DNA of 64,000 nt from Ectobacillus sp042610425 (GTDB lineage Bacteria; Bacillota; Bacilli; Bacillales; Bacillaceae_G). The notes under the pieces are model-generated. The model ran no database searches. It saw only the letters and a program-made list of their open reading frames with translations, and was not told where the DNA came from. The stretch spans positions 1,364,001 through 1,428,000 of the forward strand of contig NZ_JBGJZM010000001.1 in assembly GCF_042610425.1 (NCBI RefSeq), written 5' to 3'. The position numbers were made by a program, and so were the translations under genes. Positions 32,115 through 41,403 of the stretch are shown here, in pieces (positions within the stretch are counted from its first letter, which is position 1; every line of letters begins with the position of its first letter).

Positions 32115-32789
32115 TTAAAGTGGACCTGAAATTCCTTGCTTTCGAATAATTAAAAAGTGAGCTCCCATAAGTCCAAGTAATGCACCAGGTAAGAAAAAAA
32201 CATGAATGGCGAAAAAGCGTGTTAATGTTTGTGCCCCGACAATTTCAGAATGACCAGCCAGTAGTGTTTTAACATATGGTCCAATTAATGGGGTTTGCTG
32301 TGCAATTTGTAGACCTACCTTTGTTGCGAAAAGAGCCTTCATATCCATAGGAAGCAAATAACCAGTGAATCCAAGTCCCATCATAATTCCGAATATAAGT
32401 ACCCCGACAATCCAGTTTAGTTCACGAGGTTTTTTGTATGCTCCTTGAAAGAACACGCGCAATGTATGCAAAAACATCATAACAATAACTAAGCTAGCAC
32501 CCCAATGATGCATACCGCGAACAATTTGTCCGTACGCAACTTCATTTTGTAAATAGTAAACGGATTCCCATGCATTTTTTATATCTGGAACATAATACAT
32601 CGTTAAAAACATACCAGAAAGAATTTGGATAACTGTTACGAAAAAGGTAAGCCCGCCAAAGCAGTATACGAATGCTGAGAAATGATGAGCAGGATTTACA
32701 TGTTCTGGTACTTCATGATCAGCAATATCCCGCCATAAAGGTGTTATATCTAAGCGTTCATCAACCCAGTCGTATATTTTATTAAGCAT
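32115..32789 (-). CDS. qcrB: Menaquinol:cytochrome c reductase cytochrome b subunit
   Basis: 224 aa cytochrome b6-type subunit with four membrane spans. Heme ligands are in MHHWGASLVIVMMFLHTLRV and the later FFAIHVFFLPG. C43 in FVYCFGG is the residue that binds an extra heme covalently in b6-type complexes. It begins MLNKIYDWVDERLDI. It directly follows qcrA (adjacent stop and start). Confidence 0.96.
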   Translation of the reverse strand: MLNKIYDWVDERLDITPLWRDIADHEVPEHVNPAHHFSAFVYCFGGLTFFVTVIQILSGMFLTMYYVPDIKNAWESVYYLQNEVAYGQIVRGMHHWGASLVIVMMFLHTLRVFFQGAYKKPRELNWIVGVLIFGIMMGLGFTGYLLPMDMKALFATKVGLQIAQQTPLIGPYVKTLLAGHSEIVGAQTLTRFFAIHVFFLPGALLGLMGAHFLIIRKQGISGPL

Positions 32790-33302
32790 TTACTTACCAC
32801 CTCCATGCGGTTTCGCCTTTCCTAGATACAACGTTCCATCCTTCAGCATGGATTCATACACATCTAACGGGGCTAAAGGAGGTGTATTCGGGATATTTAT
32901 GCCACTTTTCTCATAACGGCCACCATGACAAGGACAGAAATATTGGTTCGGATGCGCAGTATCTCCGTTCCAGTTTACTGTGCAACCTAAATGTTTACAT
33001 ACAGGTGATAATGCTACAATGTCTCCGCTTTCATTTTTATATACCCAAGCTGACTTAGGCTCGTCTGATTTATACCATGCATCTACTTGCTTTATTTTAA
33101 AATCAAAGCGTTTCGGATCATTGGTAATATCAGAAATTCTCGCAACCGCAACCATATCTGTTCCTGCTTCCTGCTTCAAAATGGGGTCTAGCGCAGCACG
33201 AACCATGGGCATCAACATGCTAGCCGCCATAAATCCACCTACTCCTGTAAGTGTATAGGTAAGAAACTGACGACGTGTAACCTTACGATCGGATTCACTC
33301 AT
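32790..33302 (-). CDS. qcrA: Menaquinol:cytochrome c reductase Rieske iron-sulfur subunit
   Basis: 170 aa. The N-terminus has a twin-arginine-like VTRRQFLTYTLTGVGGFM anchor. The 2Fe-2S site is CKHLGCTVNW and CPCHGGRYEKSG (C-x-H and C-x2-H). The start at MSESDRK follows GGGGGG; the 24 upstream codons have no ribosome site. First gene of qcrABC. The regulatory region should lie between 33303 and 33470. Confidence 0.96.
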   Translation of the reverse strand: MSESDRKVTRRQFLTYTLTGVGGFMAASMLMPMVRAALDPILKQEAGTDMVAVARISDITNDPKRFDFKIKQVDAWYKSDEPKSAWVYKNESGDIVALSPVCKHLGCTVNWNGDTAHPNQYFCPCHGGRYEKSGINIPNTPPLAPLDVYESMLKDGTLYLGKAKPHGGGK

Positions 33303-33470
33303 AATCATCCCCCCTACGTAAAAAATCCCATAAAAAATATGAAGTAATTCTTCTTTACAAAGGACAGCGGTCAATCAGATAGTGTAGCTCATATACTTGG
33401 ATAAAAGGTAAATATCAGAAGGAATGTAGTAGCGCATTCATATAGAGGTTTTTTTGAAGTGAATGTTATA

Positions 33471-33508
33471 AAGCACATCAGTGGGATTTTATTCCCACTG
33501 ATGCTAAT
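33471..33508 (-). terminator. Terminator of ypiB
   Basis: ATCAGTGGGA / TCCCACTGAT stem with T-rich flanks, between ypiB and the qcrA promoter region. Confidence 0.75.
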
Positions 33509-33514
33509 TTATGT

Positions 33515-34051
33515 TTATAATTTTTTTAACTCTGCAGTAAGTTTTTCAAATTCATCCCGATCTTGTCTATCAAGGGCCTCGTCAATTTTCTTAAGCAATT
33601 TATCACGAGTAAAGCTAAAAATACTTTCTTCTAAAAATCTTTCCGCAAGTAGTCGATCCTTCTCATTGATTTCTAAGCTTTTTGGAAGATACGGATTTTC
33701 TTCCAATACTGCAACGTAGTTGGACGTTTGAAAAGAAGATTTAAAATTTAACTGAATATAAATATCCTCATCCCGATTAAGTCGTATGTCATGAAATGAT
33801 TTCTCAGCATCCGTCGTCATTACATTCTGTTTATAAAAGCAAAATGGTGTTTCCTTGACACAGCTTGTTGACATGACAATACCTCGTGGACAATACTTCG
33901 CGTGCTCAACAAAGTGTACCTTCTTCATTAACTGATCATGACTCATCAAATAATTCAAAATCCAAACACACTCCCGCTGCTTAAGCTGGTAGTTGCCTAA
34001 AAACCATTTGACAAAATCCTTCTTCTCATTCACAGAAACAGGGGTATTCAT
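33515..34051 (-). CDS. ypiB: YpiB, UPF0302 family protein
   Basis: 178 aa, soluble. N-terminal UPF0302 domain (FVKWFLGNYQLKQRECVWILNYLM, then HFVEHAKYCPRGIVMST). A C-terminal IDEALDRQDRDEFEKLTAEL segment matches the short IDEAL region seen in Bacillus regulators. Function unknown. Located after ypiA as in other Bacillus. Confidence 0.88.
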   Translation of the reverse strand: MNTPVSVNEKKDFVKWFLGNYQLKQRECVWILNYLMSHDQLMKKVHFVEHAKYCPRGIVMSTSCVKETPFCFYKQNVMTTDAEKSFHDIRLNRDEDIYIQLNFKSSFQTSNYVAVLEENPYLPKSLEINEKDRLLAERFLEESIFSFTRDKLLKKIDEALDRQDRDEFEKLTAELKKL

Positions 34052-34125
34052 CTCGTATCAACCCTCCTCTGTCTTTCTTTTCTTTTTTACTAACATTCAA
34101 GAAGCATGCTCTCGTTTCCTTCTAA

Positions 34126-35388
34126 TCACTGCAAATCCTCTAAATTAAATAAAAGTTCTTCAATATGTGTTTGCGTTTGGTCTAATTCAAGCAGCCTTGT
34201 AAACACATCTCTCGCCTGTTGTCTCAGCCCTTCTTCTAATAAAAAATGGCCGTATTCTTCTAAGAAGGTAAGATTATCCTTAAAAGAAGTATATGCTTCT
34301 TGGTAAGCATTTAATGCATCCGAATACTGTTCTAATTGTTTCTTAGCAAATGCTAAATCCCATAATAATTGCGGGTCGTCTTCCCCATTTTCATTAGCCG
34401 TAACAATAGCAATTACGATATCGTCATATTTTTCTGCATGCTTTAGAATATGAATGTATTTTAATACTGCCTCTAAATGACCAGGATCAAGAGCAAGTGC
34501 TTCTAGAAGGGCTGCCTCTGCTTCGTCCATCTTACCAAGACTTGCCGCCGCATCTGCTAGTTTTATATGATATCCAACTGAGAAAGAATCTGATTTCAGT
34601 CCTTCCTTTAGCGTATCATAACTTTCCTGCAACATTCCTTCTTCTTCATAACACTCGGCTAAATAAACATGTAAGGATGTATAATGTGGATCCAGTTCTT
34701 TCAGTTCTAAAAATACTGGAATGGCACGTTGGTGTAAGCCTGCTTGAAACATCGTAAATGCATATCCAAAAAGGGTATGAATATCTTTATGCTTCTCTAA
34801 CCCACTTTCATAATAAGGAAGTGCTTCCTCCCATTGTCCAAGTGAGCTTAACGCTTCTGCAATTCGAAGTGGGATGTGCACATCACCAATTTCATCTTGT
34901 TGTTCTACCAATTCTTCATAATACGGCAGTGCCTTTGCAAAGTCACCACGGCTGCTGTAAAATTCACCTAGACCAAATAAAATGATCGGCTCATCCGGTA
35001 ATTCTTCACGTGCTAGCAATAATTTTTGTTCTGCTACTTCATCCAGTCCTTGCGCTTGATATAAATCAGCTAAAAGTAATAAGCCTTGTACATACAAATC
35101 ATCATCCTGATGTATATCATTTAATATCTCAATAGCTTCATCTTCACGATCGAAATCGATATATAACTCAGCTAGAAAAAGGATTAATTCACTTTCTTCT
35201 GGATAGAGCAAACATAAGTCTTCCATTATGACAAGCGCTTGTTCTAAAAACCCAAGTGTATGATAATAGTGCGCAACTTCGTACTTTTCTTCATCGGTAC
35301 CCTGCTTTGCAACTTGTTGTAATAATTGTAACCCTTCTTCTGTTTTTCCTTGCTCAATATATTGCACAGCTTCTTGTAACGTATTCAT
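34126..35388 (-). CDS. ypiA: YpiA, tetratricopeptide repeat protein
   Basis: 420 aa, acidic, made almost entirely of about eleven or twelve 34-residue TPR units. Repeated examples are ALVIMEDLCLLYPEESELILFLAELYID and ALPYYEELVEQQDE. No signal or membrane segment, so a cytoplasmic scaffold is likely. Partner unknown. It precedes ypiB by 74 bases. Confidence 0.9.
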   Translation of the reverse strand: MNTLQEAVQYIEQGKTEEGLQLLQQVAKQGTDEEKYEVAHYYHTLGFLEQALVIMEDLCLLYPEESELILFLAELYIDFDREDEAIEILNDIHQDDDLYVQGLLLLADLYQAQGLDEVAEQKLLLAREELPDEPIILFGLGEFYSSRGDFAKALPYYEELVEQQDEIGDVHIPLRIAEALSSLGQWEEALPYYESGLEKHKDIHTLFGYAFTMFQAGLHQRAIPVFLELKELDPHYTSLHVYLAECYEEEGMLQESYDTLKEGLKSDSFSVGYHIKLADAAASLGKMDEAEAALLEALALDPGHLEAVLKYIHILKHAEKYDDIVIAIVTANENGEDDPQLLWDLAFAKKQLEQYSDALNAYQEAYTSFKDNLTFLEEYGHFLLEEGLRQQARDVFTRLLELDQTQTHIEELLFNLEDLQ

Positions 35389-35487
35389 TTGTCTTAACTC
35401 CTTTTTGGTATACTCCTATTTTCTCATCGTAGCGAACACAATGCAAATATTGATACATTTATGTATAAGCAATTTTCATTCCTACAA

Positions 35488-35520
35488 AAAAAGAATCCCC
35501 TCCTAACGAGAAGATTCTTT
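35488..35520 (-). terminator. Terminator after aroB
   Basis: AAAGAATC...CTC / GAG..GATTCTTT stem with T-rich flank on the minus strand. It ends aroB, separating it from ypiA. Confidence 0.65.
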
Positions 35521-35572
35521 ATCATATCATGTTTTTCTTCCAATTTAAATCAATAAGAACGTTCTTCCATAC

Positions 35573-36655
35573 TTATTTTGAACTTTCCCGTTCTATAAAC
35601 TCTTGGAGTACATTGATAACCACGTCATCATTTACTGAGACTACTTCGACAGTTCCAATTTCACGAAGTAAGACCATTCGAATGATTCCACCATTTGATT
35701 TCTTATCTAACTTCATTTTCTCAACTAGAGGTTCTACTTGTAAATGCTTTGGCATGGTTGGATAGCCGTAGGAAGCAAAGAGACCATCTAATTCACTATA
35801 GTTTAAATCCGTTTGATAAATACGTTCACTTAAAAGAATCGCATACCGCATACCAATGGCTATGGCGTCACCATGTGTCATCACGCCGTACCCAAGGATA
35901 GATTCAATAGCATGTCCTAGCGTATGCCCAAAGTTTAAAAAGGCCCGAATTCCTTTTTCTTTTTCATCTTGGGAAACGACTGCAGCCTTGACTCCAATCG
36001 CAATTTTCAAGGCGTATTGTAGCTTGTCACCTCGCAGCGCAGAAATAGTCGGCACTTCCTTACGAAGCCATTCAAAAAAGGCAGGATCCCATATAAGAGC
36101 GTGCTTAATAACTTCTGCAAAACCGGAACGCCACTCGTTTTCTGGAAGTGATCTAAGAAATGTAAGATTATACAAAACTATCTCTGGTTGATGGAAGGCA
36201 CCAATCATATTTTTACCAAGAGGATGGTTTACTGCCACTTTTCCTCCTACTGCACTATCATGGGCTAGTAGAGTCGTTGGTATTTGAATAAAACGAATAC
36301 CGCGCATAAAGGAAGCAGCAACAAATCCTGCTAAATCTCCAATCACTCCCCCTCCAAGTGCAATGATAATAGAGTGGCGATCGAGATGATTTTCGAGAGC
36401 AAATGTTAAAATATTATAATAGTTTTCAAATGACTTTGCTGTTTCCCCATTTGGTACCACATAAGAATACACCTTACCAATAATGGCTTGTTTTACTTGC
36501 TCCAAGTAAAGCGGAGCAACGTTATCATCTGTAACAATAAGAATAGAAGATACACTTGGTTCCATATCATGAATGATAGGATCAAGTTCATCCAAAATTT
36601 GTTCTCCAAGCAGTACAGGATACTGCTTCTTGGTTGCAATATGTACGCGTTCCAT
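35573..36655 (-). CDS. aroB: 3-dehydroquinate synthase
   Basis: 360 aa. Second step of the shikimate pathway. Motifs: NAD-binding NGETAKSFENYY and GGGVIGDLAGFVAASFMRGI, PTTLLAHDSAVGGKVAVNHPLGKNMIG, the metal-binding FLNFGHTLGHAIES and HGDAIAIGMRYA. The start MERVHIATKKQYPV follows GAGGGGAT. In B. subtilis aroB lies between aroF and aroH; here both are missing, and the 300 bases upstream hold only a terminator and non-coding sequence. Confidence 0.96.
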   Translation of the reverse strand: MERVHIATKKQYPVLLGEQILDELDPIIHDMEPSVSSILIVTDDNVAPLYLEQVKQAIIGKVYSYVVPNGETAKSFENYYNILTFALENHLDRHSIIIALGGGVIGDLAGFVAASFMRGIRFIQIPTTLLAHDSAVGGKVAVNHPLGKNMIGAFHQPEIVLYNLTFLRSLPENEWRSGFAEVIKHALIWDPAFFEWLRKEVPTISALRGDKLQYALKIAIGVKAAVVSQDEKEKGIRAFLNFGHTLGHAIESILGYGVMTHGDAIAIGMRYAILLSERIYQTDLNYSELDGLFASYGYPTMPKHLQVEPLVEKMKLDKKSNGGIIRMVLLREIGTVEVVSVNDDVVINVLQEFIERESSK

Positions 36656-36961
36656 GATAATCCCCTCACATAGTAAAGACTCATTTCTCCATGACCTACT
36701 AGCGGTAACGAAATCAACTTCATCTCGCAACATCACCCTATATTCAAGTTGAAATCTACTGAATCTTTTTATTATTTATGTACCAATATAACACATATGA
36801 CTCCCTTTGATAAGCTATCGATATACAAAAACCAAAGCATCTTCCTTAACGTCCTTACCTTTTTTAGGAAAATGAAAAAAACATGATCCAGAACCACCTG
36901 TCTGTACCATGTCTTTTTTCTCAAATATTGTAAAACGGTTACAAATTATGTAGTAAAAAAA
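36656..36961. other. Intergenic region between ndk and aroB
   Basis: About 300 bases without a credible gene. It holds the ndk terminator on the right and presumably the aroB promoter. The cheR and chorismate synthase genes that occupy this place in B. subtilis are absent. Confidence 0.6.
36873..36918 (-). terminator. Terminator of ndk
   Basis: Minus-strand ACATGGT and CAGA pair with TCTG and ATCATGT, followed by seven T. Confidence 0.85.
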
Positions 36962-37408
36962 TTAATAAATCCACTTATTTGCAAGCTTTGTGTATTCTAC
37001 TAATTCTTCTTCTTTAAAGAAAATTCCAATTTCACGTTCTGCACTAGCAGGAGAATCAGAGCCATGAATAATGTTTTTACCCATTGTTACTCCATAATCA
37101 CCGCGAATAGTACCTTGTACTGCATCACTAGGATTTGTTTTTCCCATCATTTGACGAGCTGTTGCAATTACATTTTCACCTTCCCAAACCATTGCAAAAA
37201 CAGGGCTAGATGTAATAAAGCTTACCAATTCACCGAAAAATGGACGTTCTTTATGTTCAGCATAATGCAATTCTGCTGTTTCTTTAGAAATTTGCATTAA
37301 TTTTGCGCCTACCAATTGATAACCTTTCTTTTCAAAACGAGAAACGATTTCTCCAACTAGACTACGTTGTACGCCATCCGGTTTTACCATTAGAAATGTC
37401 TTTTCCAT
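36962..37408 (-). CDS. ndk: Nucleoside diphosphate kinase
   Basis: 148 aa. Transfers phosphate from ATP to nucleoside diphosphates through a phosphohistidine. Motifs: TFLMVKPDGVQR and the active-site NIIHGSDSPASAEREIGIFF. The ATG of MEKTFLM is preferred; a GTG four codons upstream overlaps the ribosome site GGGAGTGG. It follows hepT in the menaquinone gene cluster as in B. subtilis. Confidence 0.97.
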   Translation of the reverse strand: MEKTFLMVKPDGVQRSLVGEIVSRFEKKGYQLVGAKLMQISKETAELHYAEHKERPFFGELVSFITSSPVFAMVWEGENVIATARQMMGKTNPSDAVQGTIRGDYGVTMGKNIIHGSDSPASAEREIGIFFKEEELVEYTKLANKWIY

Positions 37409-37507
37409 TATGGTTTCCACTCCCTATAAGTTATGTATTTTGACCCAAAGAAAATAGTATCATTAGTTTTTCATTTTAGCAATAGTGGTAACTAGAACCG
37501 TAAATGA

Positions 37508-38470
37508 TTAAAATTTACGTTTGCCTATATATTTTGCAACATTTTGCAACGCTGACTTCGCTTGGCTTTTTGGGAGCGGAGCAATTACTTGTAGAGCCTT
37601 TTGCAAATATCGTTCACTAAACGCGAAAGATTTCTCAATTGCATCACTTGCTTTAATCATTTCAATAATACTGTTCATTTCTTCTCTACTCGTTCCTTCA
37701 TGAACTTGCATTATTTTTTCCCGAAGTGATTCTTGCTGCAACGCATATAAGGCTGGTAACGTAACATTTCCTTGAAGTAAATCTCCACCTGCCGGTTTAC
37801 CAAGATCTCTTTCTGTTGCAACAAAGTCTAATATATCATCAATAATTTGATACGACATTCCAACAAAATACCCAAACCAATAAAGTCTTTTCTCCGTATC
37901 TCGCGTGGCACCTGTCGCAATAGCTCCAAGTTGACAACTAGCAGCAATTAACAACGCTGTTTTCCGCTTAATCCGTCGTAAATAAATGCGTAAATTTTGA
38001 TAAAAATCGTATTTATCCCGTATTTGCTCAATTTCTCCTTTGCACACTTCTACAATGGTATGAGAAAGTGCAATATGTGCTGCAGGCGTTTCTAATTTCG
38101 TAATACACTCAAGTGCCTTTGCAAATAAATAGTCTCCCGTATACATTGCAATACGATCACCCCATATTGCATTTACCGTAGCACTACCTCTCCGAAGCAT
38201 TGCTGCATCAATAACATCATCATGAATAAGAGATGCCATATGAATGAGTTCAAGAGCTACAGCTACGTTTTTAATCGTTTCTAACTTGTACGTACCGAAT
38301 TTTCCAGCGAGCAAAACAAAAACAGGCCGTATGCGTTTTCCGCCTGCCCTAATGAGCTGAAGTGCCGCATCCTGAAGCATTTGCTGATCCGAAGACACGA
38401 CAGCTTGCAACTCTTGTTCAATTTTTTCAATATCTGATTTTAAAAAAGAGTACATAACTTGTAGCTTCAT
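37508..38470 (-). CDS. hepT: Heptaprenyl diphosphate synthase component II
   Basis: 320 aa, the catalytic prenyltransferase subunit making the menaquinone side chain. The first Asp-rich motif is LIHDDVID (DDxxD region), with GGKRIRPVFVLLAG before it. The second Asp-rich motif is YQIIDDILDF, followed by GKPAGGDLLQGNVTLP. The start MKLQVMYSFLK gives AAGGTG a six-base spacing; a GTG three codons earlier overlaps the site. It ends YIGKRKF as in homologues and works with HepS encoded two genes upstream. Confidence 0.95.
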   Translation of the reverse strand: MKLQVMYSFLKSDIEKIEQELQAVVSSDQQMLQDAALQLIRAGGKRIRPVFVLLAGKFGTYKLETIKNVAVALELIHMASLIHDDVIDAAMLRRGSATVNAIWGDRIAMYTGDYLFAKALECITKLETPAAHIALSHTIVEVCKGEIEQIRDKYDFYQNLRIYLRRIKRKTALLIAASCQLGAIATGATRDTEKRLYWFGYFVGMSYQIIDDILDFVATERDLGKPAGGDLLQGNVTLPALYALQQESLREKIMQVHEGTSREEMNSIIEMIKASDAIEKSFAFSERYLQKALQVIAPLPKSQAKSALQNVAKYIGKRKF

Positions 38471-38499
38471 ATCTTTCACCTTAACCTAGATTCTAATAA

Positions 38500-39207
38500 T
38501 CATTTTGGTTTGTATCCCAAATGCATTGCTGCTACCCCAAACGTAAACGGTTTTACTTCAATTTTCTCTAATCCAGCTTGTTTAAACATACTTGCTAATT
38601 CTTTCATGCCTGGAAATGTACTTGCTGATTCTTGTAACCAAGAGTATTCGTTATAGCTCTTTGCAAATATTTTACCTATTATAGGCATAATATAACGAAA
38701 ATAAAGGAGATATAATTGACGAATTCCAATTGCCGTAGGCTGAGATGTTTCAAGACACACAACTTTACCACCCGGCTTTACAACTCTCGTCATTTCCTTA
38801 AGCACTTGCAAATAGTCGGGGACATTTCGTAATCCGAATCCTATAGTCACATAGTCAAACGTGTTATCTTCAAATGGAAGTTCCATGGCATTTCCATGGA
38901 TAAGATTCACTTGATCCAACTGCATACTATGTATTTTTTCTTCCCCTACAGACAACATATTCTGACTGAAATCAAGTCCAAATACTCGTCCCTTTTTCCC
39001 TACGGCATCTGCTAAAGAGATCGTCCAATCACATGTACCGCAGCAAACATCGAGTGCCTTTTCACCCTTTTGTACATCCATTATTTTCATTGTTTCTTTT
39101 CGCCATGTTTTATGACGTTGAAAACTAATAACAGAATTCATTACATCATATCGTTTATAAATTTTCTCAAAAACATCATGAACTCTTTCTTCCTTAGATT
39201 GATGCAT
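38500..39207 (-). CDS. menG: Demethylmenaquinone methyltransferase
   Basis: 235 aa SAM-dependent methyltransferase of the UbiE/MenG family, last step of menaquinone synthesis. Motifs: VFEKIYKRYDVMN, YxxMNxxIS-like start, ALDVCCGTCDWT (SAM motif I), VFGLDFSQNML, DYVTIGFGLRNVPD and the C-terminal TFGVAAMHLGYKPK. The start MHQSKEERV follows GAAGGGAAG. Lies between hepS and hepT in the conserved order. Confidence 0.95.
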   Translation of the reverse strand: MHQSKEERVHDVFEKIYKRYDVMNSVISFQRHKTWRKETMKIMDVQKGEKALDVCCGTCDWTISLADAVGKKGRVFGLDFSQNMLSVGEEKIHSMQLDQVNLIHGNAMELPFEDNTFDYVTIGFGLRNVPDYLQVLKEMTRVVKPGGKVVCLETSQPTAIGIRQLYLLYFRYIMPIIGKIFAKSYNEYSWLQESASTFPGMKELASMFKQAGLEKIEVKPFTFGVAAMHLGYKPK

Positions 39208-39239
39208 ATGCTTCCCTTCTTCCAATCTTAATTAAATGT

Positions 39240-39977
39240 TTACCTAGTCAGTAACAGCTTATTTAATATTTCTACCTGATCATTCGTGGTAGCAAGATTG
39301 GTAAGCTGCTTTTCTATTCGCTGTAAATAAGATTGATAATAAGCTTCAACTTCACTAGTTGGAAGGAATGTCTCCCACAATGCAAATACAATCGAATCTT
39401 TCTGCTGTTTGTAAAGATTAAATTCTCTTTTTATGCGCTGTCTAGCTAGAAAACTTGCGGAATATTCGTCCAAGTTTTCAATTTGAAAGTAGTTGCACGT
39501 TTTTTGTATTAGGGCAGATTCAACTATTTCCACACTTCGCACTACATCTTCTGCCGAGAAATTCAATCGTTGGTGTAGGCGAATTTTTTGTTCATTTATT
39601 TCTTTAATTCCTTGTGCCAGTTCGCGAATTAAACAAATATCTGATTGCTGGGCTAATAAATAGTAATAAAGACCGCTATAATAATCACCTGCGAGAGCAG
39701 TAAGCTGACGTCTTTTATGTAAATCAATTGCTTCTACATCACCTTTATCTGAGACCTTTTCATGAGTATCAAGTGCGATTTGTACAAGCATAATTGTTAG
39801 AGCATACCGCTGCTTTTTTTCTATATGTAAATTTGTATGATTTAAAATAGAATATAAAATAAACAGCTTTTCTTCATCAATAACTGGCGTATCGATATAA
39901 CGCATCAAAAAAGGATGCTGTAATCTCTCCTGTAGGCTCTCCTTTACAGCAGAAAAGCCGTAGTTGTCGTTATACAC
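39240..39977 (-). CDS. hepS: Heptaprenyl diphosphate synthase component I
   Basis: 245 aa, the small regulatory subunit of heptaprenyl diphosphate synthase. Family features: LQERLQHPFLMRYIDTPVIDEEKLFILYSIL, MLVQIALDTHEKV and RQLTALAGDYYSGLYYYLLA. The start is GTG with AAGGGTG upstream. Between folE and hepS, B. subtilis has mtrB (TRAP); here the 100-base gap holds no such gene. Confidence 0.88.
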   Translation of the reverse strand: MYNDNYGFSAVKESLQERLQHPFLMRYIDTPVIDEEKLFILYSILNHTNLHIEKKQRYALTIMLVQIALDTHEKVSDKGDVEAIDLHKRRQLTALAGDYYSGLYYYLLAQQSDICLIRELAQGIKEINEQKIRLHQRLNFSAEDVVRSVEIVESALIQKTCNYFQIENLDEYSASFLARQRIKREFNLYKQQKDSIVFALWETFLPTSEVEAYYQSYLQRIEKQLTNLATTNDQVEILNKLLLTR

Positions 39978-40042
39978 ACTTAATCACCCTTGTCCTCCGT
40001 AATCCATACGACCTATTATAACACATATACGAAGTGTTCCTA

Positions 40043-40070
40043 CAAAAAAAGAAAAGCAGAATCTGCTTTC
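40043..40070 (-). terminator. Terminator of folE
   Basis: GAAAGCAGA / TCTGCTTTTC on the minus strand followed by seven T. Confidence 0.75.
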
Positions 40071-40079
40071 CTATTCGTT

Positions 40080-40643
40080 CTACTTAATCAGAGACAATAC
40101 TTCTGCACGCGCAGCTGCATCCGTTTCCAACACACCTCTAACAGCAGATGTGATTGTTTTTGCGCCAGGTTTTTTTACACCGCGCATTGTCATACACATA
40201 TGCTCGGCTTCTAATACGACCATAACACCATGTGGTTCCAATACTTCCATAATACTATTTGCCACCGTAGACGTAATCCGTTCCTGTAATTGTGGTCGAC
40301 GTGCAATCGTATCTACCGTACGTGCTAACTTACTTAAACCAGTTACCTTACCGCCTCTAGGTATGTATGCAACATGTGCAACACCATAAAAAGGTACAAG
40401 ATGATGCTCACACATACTAAAAAATGGTATATCCTTTACTAAAACGAGTTCTTCATGTTCTTCCCCGAAAACCTTATGTAGATGTTCCTTCGGATCTTCG
40501 TGCATACCAGAAAAAACCTCTGCATACATTTTTGCGACACGTTTCGGCGTTTCAAGCACGCCTTCACGATTTGGATCATCACCAATTGCTTCTAGTATAA
40601 GCCGAACGGCGTGTTCTATTTTTTCTAAATTTACTGTTTCCAT
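40080..40643 (-). CDS. folE: GTP cyclohydrolase I
   Basis: 187 aa. Converts GTP to dihydroneopterin triphosphate, first step of folate synthesis. Signature residues: DDPNREGVLETPKRVAKMY, the zinc site SMCEHHLVPFYGVAHVAYIPRG, GLSKLARTVDTIARRPQLQERIT and HMCMTMRGVKKPGAKTITSAVRG. Located between hbs and hepS (mtrA of B. subtilis). A terminator on each side suggests its own transcript. Confidence 0.97.
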   Translation of the reverse strand: METVNLEKIEHAVRLILEAIGDDPNREGVLETPKRVAKMYAEVFSGMHEDPKEHLHKVFGEEHEELVLVKDIPFFSMCEHHLVPFYGVAHVAYIPRGGKVTGLSKLARTVDTIARRPQLQERITSTVANSIMEVLEPHGVMVVLEAEHMCMTMRGVKKPGAKTITSAVRGVLETDAAARAEVLSLIK

Positions 40644-40754
40644 CCGCTGTTATCCTCCCAAAATCATACCTTTTACTGTATGAACACATTCTAGCATATG
40701 TACGATTTTAAAAGCAAAAAACTGAATCCAAAATGAAAACATTTTCATTTCTGC

Positions 40755-40796
40755 TTTAAAAAAGGAAAAAGCTCTCCTATTGGAAATAGAAGAGCC
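40755..40796 (-). terminator. Terminator of hbs
   Basis: CTCTTCTATT / AATAGGAGAG stem with a short loop, then T-rich sequence on the minus strand. It lies 80 bases past the hbs stop. Confidence 0.75.
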
Positions 40797-40878
40797 TACA
40801 TACCATATCAAGGATGGAAAAAGGAATCTCTACGTTGAAAAATCATATGTACTGGGCATGATTCCCCATTCATACACC

Positions 40879-41154
40879 TTATTGTTGTACTGCATCTTTG
40901 AGTGCTTTACCAGGTTTAAATGCAGGAACCTTACTTGCTGCAATTTCGATTTCTTCCCCCGTTTGAGGATTACGTCCTTTGCGAGCAGCACGTTCACGAA
41001 CTTCAAAATTACCAAATCCGATCAATTGCACTTTGTCTCCGCTTTTCAATGATTCTAAAATAGAATCAAACACAGCTTCAACTGCTTTCGTAGCGTCTTT
41101 CTTAGAAATTTCACTAGCTTCTGCAACTGCGTTAATTAAATCAGTCTTATTCAT
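40879..41154 (-). CDS. hbs: Nucleoid protein HU
   Basis: 91 aa histone-like DNA-binding dimer. Features: MNKTDLINAVAEASEISKKDA, VQLIGFGNFEVRERAARKGRNPQTGEEI with the DNA-wrapping arm, and the C-terminal VPAFKPGKALKDAV. The ATG with AGGAGGTG six bases upstream is used; the GTG three codons before it is part of the ribosome site. A long leader suggests separate promoters. Confidence 0.97.
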   Translation of the reverse strand: MNKTDLINAVAEASEISKKDATKAVEAVFDSILESLKSGDKVQLIGFGNFEVRERAARKGRNPQTGEEIEIAASKVPAFKPGKALKDAVQQ

Positions 41155-41365
41155 GCCATTCACCTCCTCCCAAAGGGACCACTATATGCATAATAAAGTG
41201 AGTCTTATCTTCATTTGTAGGCAATTTCTACAATTTCTATACAACGAAGCTGTAGATAATTCATTATCAACGCTTATATTATACGATTCTTCCTTATAAT
41301 TCAATGATTTTAAAGAAAATGTTACCAACTAAGTTTTAAAATATGTAACGCTTTCCTAATTATAT

Positions 41366-41398
41366 ATAAAAAAAAGACCTCGCGTAAAGAGGTCTTAT
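41366..41398 (-). terminator. Terminator of spoIVA
   Basis: AAGACCTC / GAGGTCTT stem followed on the minus strand by eight T. Confidence 0.85.
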
Positions 41399-41403
41399 CT
41401 TCA

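Noticed and set aside
36820..36930. Micro reading frame on minus (MVQTGGSGSCFF...) between ndk and aroB
   Set aside because: It coincides with the ndk terminator hairpin, has no ribosome site and resembles no family I know.
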